Positions 10,501-19,500 of a stretch of DNA of 28,098 bases are shown piece by piece. Source of the DNA: a virus. The position numbers and the translations under genes were made by a program. The number at the start of each line of letters is the position of its first letter. Position 1 is the stretch's first letter. The notes under the pieces were generated by a model that worked only from the letters and a program-made list of their open reading frames with translations, was not told where the DNA came from and ran no database searches. Location: IMG/VR virus record IMGVR_UViG_3300010296_000056, positions 1 through 28,098 of that record; one strand, given 5' to 3'.

Positions 10501-13500
10501 GAAACGTACAATTTTCCACCTAATTATGATCATAACCCATTTCCTGTGTTAGATAAAGAAAAAATTGATTACAAAACTTCGGGATATGTTTTTTCTGATG
10601 ATGTTCATCATGTTAAAATTGATTACTTAGATTTACTACAAGAAGACATAACTTTATATAATTTAAATGATATTATCTGGATAGGTAATACTATAAAAAA
10701 TGATTGGTCTGTTTATCAAGTTTCAAAGTATAAAAGAAGTATTGTGCAAGTAATTGAAGGTGAGGTTTATACAGAACTACATCTAGATGGTATGTCGGAT
10801 GATTTAAATGTTGATGATATTATAGGAATATACGAAATCAACAGCATAGAATTAGGAATTTCAACAGTTTTTGAAACAAGTAAATTAACAGGTTTTTTTG
10901 TAATAAAACAAATAGATAAATCTGTAATCTCAATTGATGTACCTGTTGAATTAAAAAGTGCTATAAATTACGATAAGTTACAAATATGCAAAGGTATAAT
11001 TGTAAATTTACAATCTCTCAGGGTAAATGCTTTAGACTCTTTAGCTTCGTTTAGTATAAAAAATCCTCAGCTTACTCGTTTGTGGTTAGATGACGATGGG
11101 CAAGGAAATTGGAAGGTTTTAGAAAAGGGTAGCAATTTTGTGGAGAAACATGTTATTTCTAATCCAATTATTGATTTTAACACAAACTTTGGTGTTTCTG
11201 TAGCTACAAATAGTAAAAACACTGTAATGATTGTAGGAGCACCTAACGATGGTGATGGAAAAGTTTATTTGTATAAACGAGATAGTTATGCAAGTAATTG
11301 GAAATTTTTAGACGTATTTGAGCCTGATGCTCCTACTAAAGAAGAAGTGATTGTATTACCAATAAATGGGCAGACTATCTTCGAGATAGAAACAAATTTA
11401 GTACAACATATAAAACAAATATATGTAAATTCATTAAAAGTAAATAGCACCGAGTATACATTAAATTTAAATGCAAATCAAGTTGTGTTTGCTAATGTAA
11501 TACCAAAAGATTCTCAAGTTATTTTTGATTTTAATTCTCATACAATTCCTTATCGATTTGGATCAAGCATAGACATTGCAGAAGATGGAAATTTTTTAAT
11601 TATCGGAGCACCTGATGCATCAAATGTTCTAACAAGGTATAAAGGAGATTTTGATAATAATACTGCTTACAATGCTGGATCAATTGTAAAATACAATGAT
11701 TTATATTGGGAAGCCAGCGTTGACATTTCTCCAGGTACTAGTGCATATACTTTTGAAAGTTTTTTTAGTGTAAGTAATTTCTTAGCAGAAAATAATTTAG
11801 ATACAGAAAATAGTCCTACGATTAGTATTTTGCTGACTGGAAATTATCCTTTCACTTATCAACAAGGAGAAGATCCTATAATTACAGATCATTTTTTAGT
11901 AAGATTAAAACAAGAAATGTATGATGGAATTGCAAAAAATGATGAAATTATTTTGAAATGGAATAAATTAACTAATGCAAATCAAACACAAATAGATCTT
12001 ACTGCTACAGAACCTTTTGAAGGTAACCTAACATTTGTAAATGATGATACACTATTATGGAGTGATGTTATATCAAGAAGACACACTGTCCAAGAAAAAG
12101 TTGATCTTATTGTACAAATTGATAATGCATTGTTTACTCCTCAAGTAGGAGATACAGTAACATCTACAACAGGTATAGGAACAATAGTTTACATATATAG
12201 AGAAACTCCTACTAGTAATAATTTTTTAATTTATATTAATGATGTTAGGGGATATTTTGAAACACTAAGTTATTTAGAAATTGATACAATTCTTTTAGGC
12301 GACTATCAAACTGTCACTCCTGCAGATAGCATGGACAGTTATTTTGGCGGTTATGCAATGATTTCCGTTGATGAATACTACTTATATCTTACTAATAGCG
12401 ATGCGGCAAAAGGTCTTGTAATAACTGAAACAATCACTGACAGCAGTGATAGTGATCTTTATTTTTATAATATATTAGATTATCCTAACAATAGTTTAAT
12501 TACAATCTTAAGTTACAAAGGAACTGAGATTATAGGCTCAGGAACGTATGCTGATATAGATTCAGAATTACGTTATATTGGTATTAGAGCACCGCAAGAA
12601 TTAAGTAATACACTAAATGTAGGCGACGGTTTTTCTTTTTATTATAATCAGCTTAAAAAAACAGTTACTTTCCTAAAGGTTAGAAATACAAGATTTACGT
12701 TTCCTCCTGTTGTTGAAAAAGGAGAAATTATCACACAAAAAAATACTAAAGCTTATGCAACGGTTTTCAGCTCTGAAGTATTAGAAGATCCAGATAGTGT
12801 CATTGCAGGGTCTTTTATTTTACAAGTACAATTTTTAAGTCAAAACGAAAATGGACCAGTATTCGATTTTATAAATGAACTAGTAGGAAGTGTAAGTGGA
12901 GAATTATTTTGTCGACCAATTGCTAATCCAGTCGAAGACATATATACTTCTATTCAAGAAATTGGAATACAAGAACCCGATCAATTGAATGTTAATGATA
13001 ATAGTAAAATTGTTTGGAATATATGGGATGGTTTTATTGATTATAACGAAAATAGATTTAGCGAAGAAGGATTACCTTATCAGCCTTATCCAAAATATTA
13101 TGAAGACGGAACTGGATTTTTCCTAACAGATGCAGGACGTTCGGGGCAAATAATAAGAGAAAAAGGAACAACAAATACAGCAGAAGTAGTTTATCTACAG
13201 AGATTAAATCCTACAACTGTTAGAGTATTTGTCGATAATTTACAAGGAGAATGGGGAACCGGCACCCAGATTGAAATGCTTGCTATTACAAGTAATATAC
13301 CAACTGATCCTTGGAATAGACCTAATATATATTCAGTTAATAGAGAAATAGGAACTTTAATATCTCAATCTCTTTCTTCTAATGAAATAGGTAAATTAGT
13401 AATACTAGAAAATTCTTATAATATTTCTGTTGCTTTTGATAGTTCTGGGTTGCCTTTTAGAGAATTAAAAGATCAAGAATATTGGATATATAAAAATGAG

Positions 13501-16500
13501 ACAGTTGATGGAATAGATCAATTACCGGAAATACCAAACAATCTTAGTAGAGTATGGAATGAAACATATAACATTCCTATAGATAATGCAAATGGGACTC
13601 CTAGTGTATTGGCCAAAGAAGGAGCAGTTTATGTGTATGCCAAAGTTGGTGCACAGTATTTGTTACAAAACACGTCTACATCTATTAACAAGAAAAATAA
13701 TCACAGGTACGGATCTAAAGTACAATTAACTAAAAGCAATGATTTTTATACAGGCTACATACTTGCTTTAGATGGGGATTTTGATTTTGATAATCCTGGT
13801 AAAATTTATTTTATAGGTTATGGAGAGTATGACGGTAGAACATACAATTGGGACTCTACAAAAAATAAAAATTATAGAGGTGAGTTTAATGAATTGCTGA
13901 CTTATTTTAAAGGTGATATAGTTTATGTAGATAAAATATTTTACGAAGCAAAAACAAATTTACTTCCTAATCTATTTAATGTTGTTTTTTGGACTCCAAT
14001 AGAAGAATTAATTGATTTTGTAGGTTATATTCCTAATGATCTAAATTTGCCTGTTACCTTTGATGGAGTAGATATTAGCACAATTCCAATGACTGGTATA
14101 TATGATTATGCAACGAATTTTGCTGTTAGCAAAGACGGAGAAGTATTAGCTGTTTTTGTCAAATATGATATAGCAAATCCAAACGTTGTTGCAATATATA
14201 GAAGATATGAAAATACATTTACATGGAGCCAAAATATTAATGCACAAACTCCTGCATCAGCTTTTGGGGAAAGTTTAGAATTAAACGAAGACGGAACTTT
14301 ATTGTTTATTGGTGCTCCTAAAGATGATTCATTTAATAATGACGGTGGAGTTGTTTACATTTATAAATTAGATAATTTAGCATTTAATCTTTATCAAATT
14401 ATAAATAGCCCTTATTCCCATACTCTTGAAATGTTTGGTCATAATGTTAAAGTGTCTAATAATATTCTAGCAGTGACTTCTTTAAATGGAGACAGGGTAA
14501 AAGAAACAACATTTGATGATAACAATACTATTTTCGATAATAATTTTACAAAAATATCTTACACTGTTGTTGATACAGGTGTGATTCATTTTTATTCATA
14601 CATTTTAGATAAATTTGTGTATAGTCATAATATATCGTATGAAGATGGGTTTAATAAAATATATCAAATAGGAGATAGTTTTATTTTGAATAATAACTCT
14701 TTATTTTTAGGGGTTAATGATTCATTGTCCGGGCAGTCCATTGGTAATGTGATCCAATTTGATAAAGGAATCGATAATTTATATAATGTTCTTAGGGAAA
14801 TAAAATATCCTGTAGATGTTAGTAAAATTAAGAAGATTACACTATATGATAAGAGAAAAAATAAAGTAATAACAAATTTAGATTTTATAGATCCTTTACA
14901 AAATAAAATTCCTGGTCCTGCAGAACAAAATATTACGTATAAACTTTTGTATGACCCTGCAGTTTATAATGTAGGAAATATCAATATAGACCAAACAATG
15001 GCTTGGAATAAAGATCAAGTTGGACAGTTGTGGTGGGATTTAACAAATGTAAAATATTATTATCCATATTTAGGAGATGTTGAATATTCATCAAATTATT
15101 GGGCAAAGCTTTTTCCTACTCATACAATAGATATTTACGAATGGGTTCAATCAGATGTGTTGCCTGAGGTTTGGGATGAGTTAACAGGAACTGTTGATGG
15201 TATAGCTGTTGGTATTACTGGAACAACAAAATATGGTAATAGTTCATATTCTACAGCAAGGGTTTATGATACTGTCGTTGGTACTTTTTTTAATCAATAC
15301 TTTTTTTGGGTAAAAAATAAAACATCTATACCGCAGCTAGATAATAGAAGTTTAAGTGCAGCACAAGTCTCCAATCTTATAAGAGATCCAATTGGACAAG
15401 ACTATTCCTTCATTGGTTTTATTAGTGAGAATGAATTTGCTTGTTATAATTTAGAAAAATATCTAAATGATGATAATGTAATAATTAGTTTCCAAGTTTA
15501 CAACAAAGCCAAGATAAAAGATATAAATCAGCATTTACAGTATAAATTAATTACTGAAAACTATGCATCAAGTTTGCCTAATGAACAGATAGAGCAAAAA
15601 TGGATTGATAGTTTAGTCGGTTATGATCTATATGGTAGATCTGTTCCAGATCCTTCAGTAAGTGTAAAATATAGATATGGGGTTTTAGATAATCCAAGGC
15701 AAGGAATGTTCAAAAATAGACAAGAAGCATTAAAACAATATATTGAATATATTAATTTAAAATTAAAGTCTATTTTGATAAAAGATAATAAAAATTTATC
15801 AAATTTATATTCTGCTGATGAATATCCGACAGAAACCAGTAATTTTTATGATATTGCAGTAGATTCGCGTAGTGATTTAGATACCATAGGTATAGCTAAG
15901 GCTGAGCAAGCTGAAATATCTTTAAAAATTGTTAACGGGATTGTAATAGATTTTACTATTCTACAGTCTGGTAGAGGGTATTTAGTAAAACCTACTTACG
16001 TAGTTATTGGTAAAGGTGAAGGATTAGAAATCGATTATGATTTAAATTCTTTAGGAGGGATTACAAATTTTAGAATTATTAATGGAGGTGTAAATTATAA
16101 TGATAGTGCATATATAATAATCAGGAAATTCACTGCATTAGTAAAAACTGATGAATCTATATTAGGTAAATGGGCGCTTTATGAAAGAAATTATAAAGAT
16201 AAAGATTGGATTAGGATACAGAGTCAAGGATATAACACTTCTTTATATTGGAATTTTATAGATTGGTATGCTGCCGATTTCAGTGCTAATACAAGGATAA
16301 ATTACGCAATAGATTATGCATATGAATTGACTTCTTTGACAGATAATATTAATGATATAATAAAAATTTCAAATATTGGTGACGGAACTTGGTTATTACT
16401 TCGTAAGATTAATAATTTAGATGATGTTGATTACACTGTTAATTATGAAACAATAGGTAGACAAAACGGAACAATACAGTTTTCTAATATATTGTATGAT

Positions 16501-19500
16501 CCTAATGTTGCATTTATTAATTTTGATTTAATCAGTTATGATACTAATTTTTATGATAGTATACCAAGTTTAGAAATTAGAGAAATTGCTAAAGCAATTA
16601 AGAATGATATTTTTATAGATGACTTAGCAATAGAATATAATAAATTATTTTTTACAACATTGAGATACGTGTTAAGTGAACAACCTCAGGTTGATTGGTT
16701 ATTTAAAAGCAATTTTTTAAAAATTGTACATAATGTAGGTGAGTTGAAACAAGAAATAAATTTTAAAAATGATAATTTAGAAAGTTATGAAGACTATGTA
16801 AACGAAGTTAAGCCTTACAAAGTAAAAATTAGAGAATTTATAAGTTCATATGAAAAGGTAGATGATATATTTGGAAAAATAGAAGATTTTGATTTACCTC
16901 CGAAGTATAGTACTGTAGAAAACAAAATAGTTCCTTGGCCAATTACTGCTTTTTCAGATGGATTGTATAATGAAGAAATTATAAAATCAAATCCATATAA
17001 AAGTTGGTTAGATAATTGCACTTATGAAGTAGTTGCTATAGAAATACACGATGGAGGTTCCGGATACAGTATTCCTCCTGTATTAAGGTTTGAAGGAGGA
17101 GGCGGCAATGGATGTATCGCAAAAGCTAGAATTGGAGATAATGGATCTTTGGTAATGGTTGATATAATTAATAGCGGATCTGGTTATTTTTCAGCTCCTA
17201 AATTAATTATAGACGGATCTATAGGAGAAACAGGTCGTCATGCTAGAGCAAGTGTAATTTTAGGTAATGGATTACCTAGATCAATCTTTACTAATATCAA
17301 ATTTGATAGAAACTCAAAAAAGTTTGAAATTTTAGCCTTAGAAACTTCAGAAAATTTTATAGGAACAGGATCAAAATATATTTTTGATTTATTATGGCCG
17401 TTATCACTAAACAGTAAAAATATTTCGGTTATTGTTAATGGGAACAAATTGTTAAGAAATGAGTACACATATCGAAATATATTAGATAAATCAAAAAGTT
17501 CTAATTATTTTGGACAAATTATTTTTACATATCCAGTAGCAAATTATAGTAATATCCAAATTAATTATTTAAAAGACTCAAGTTTGCTCAAAGCACAAGA
17601 TAGAATAAACCTTTTGTATACTGCTTCTCAAGGACAGTACGGTAATGATTTAGCGTTACTTATGGATGGTGTAGATTACGGAGGAGTAGAGGTAAAAAGT
17701 TTTGAATTTGGAACATATAGCGGGTGGGATACTAGTGGTTATTTAGCAAATACATATGATACTTATGATGAGAATTACAATGATACATTTTATCGTATTC
17801 CTGTACATTTGTTAGATATAGATGTGATAGATTATAAAGTTCATGTCAATTTTATCAACATTGCAAATGCAGTAAACGCAATAGTTAAGGGAGATAGCAC
17901 AGCAATTTTAAAATATCAAAGATTTATAGAAATTTTTAGTGTAGATCAATTAGGTAATGCACTTGATAATTATTTAGACGGTAGTAGTATCTTAAATATT
18001 TTAGACGAATTAGTAGAAGTAATAGACGAAGATGGAAATATTAATTTAGTTTCCGCATTGACTTTCAAAAGTGCAGATCAATTCCAAAAATATGCAATAG
18101 GAACAGCAGATAATCTTACAGCAATAACTAATATAGAATTGCAAATTATACCTAAATTAGTGACATTATCGTTAGTTGATGTAAATCAATTGTTGGTGGA
18201 AGGTATTTTGGAAGATTTAATTGTTAAATTTGTAAACCCGTTAGAAAATAATATTTCGTATAATGTTTACTATAACAATGTAAGAATAGATGATCCTAAT
18301 TACATTGATGATCTTACACCTGTTGGTAATCCTAATGCTACAATGACAACTATTATTGGAGATGGAATAACACAATCTGTTAATGTTAAAAATTTAAATA
18401 TATCTCCTAATACAGATGACATTATTATTATTAGGAGCGCATATAGTGATGGTAGTTTTTTACCTACTGATTTAGATTATGATACTTTATTATTAGGCGG
18501 AAATATTGATTATAGTAATGCTAAAGGTATTGATGCTGCAGATATTATTGTTGACGGAGATAATTTTGTTACACCATTAAATTCAAAAGGTCCTGAAGAG
18601 CTAGTGCCAGGATTAATTAAAGATTCGGTTAGCATAACAGTATATGAAAGACCTACAGCAGGTACAAGTAACATTGTAAGTAGAAACTATATTGGAGATG
18701 GGAACACAACACTGTTTTCTATAGATTTTAGCCCAATAACTGAGTTCACTGTTTTTGTAAAAGTTAATAGAGAACTTAAAAAAGTAAATGAAGATTATAC
18801 AGTTGATTTTAGGAATCAAAACATATTATTTATAACTGCACCTCCTGCATATTCTAAAATTAATATTACAACTTTAGATTATAGTGGTTCTAATATTTTA
18901 GACGTTGATACAATTACAATAGAGGAAAGCTTAGGAACATTTATTGTAAATGCAAGATGGGAAGAAAATCTAAGTAGTCAAGTATCTGTTAACGGACAAT
19001 CTTTACCATATGAGCTTGTGAAAGCAGATACAGAATTTTATGATAGCTCAAATAATATTTTAATTAAATTTGCAAATCCTTTACCGGTGGGTTCAGTCTT
19101 GCAATATTTGATTTTATCAGGAGAAGAACAAAGCTACAGTACAGTTTATGTAGATGAATTTATTGCAGATGGAAGTACAAATACTTTTACGTTAGCACAA
19201 GCTCCTTTTAGGCAAAGACCATTAGAATGGCATACAATGGTAATTGTTAATGATAAATTGCTAAATCCTGGTTATGCTGAAACTTTTATCACTACAGATA
19301 GTTTAGAGTATAAATTAAAATTGTATCAAGTTCCAGTTGCTTCAGTAAGTTCTAAGAATATCAGAGTCTTTTTAAATGGTAGCGAGCTAGAGTTATTAAC
19401 ACAATGGACATTTTTAGCAGCTGATTCATATGATCTTTTATTAGATGCTGACGAACAATTTGGTAGTACTGTTATAATCAAAAGAGGAGTAAGTCAACCT

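Larger units (their letters stand above)
11188..14620 (+). repeat. FG-GAP/propeller-like blade series in the giant protein, interrupted by an insertion
   Basis: Blade-like units are seen at residues about 2203 (FGVSVATNSKNTVMIVGAPN), 2326 (FGSSIDIAEDGNFLIIGAPD), 3014-3080 (EGAVYVYAKVG then HRYGSKVQL), 3176 (FAVSKDGEVLAVF), 3229 (FGESLELNEDGTLLFIGAPK) and 3285 (FGHNVKVSNNILAVTS). Several end in VYLYK/VYIYK/VIHFYSY strands. The FG...dG..l.iGAP pattern is that of integrin-type propellers. About 650 residues, including a CBM-like module, separate the second unit from the third. Confidence 0.55.

Noticed and set aside
14400-14407. Exact TATAAATA inside the giant gene
   Set aside because: It lies mid-gene with no start codon context downstream, and several exact copies are expected by chance in sequence this AT-rich.
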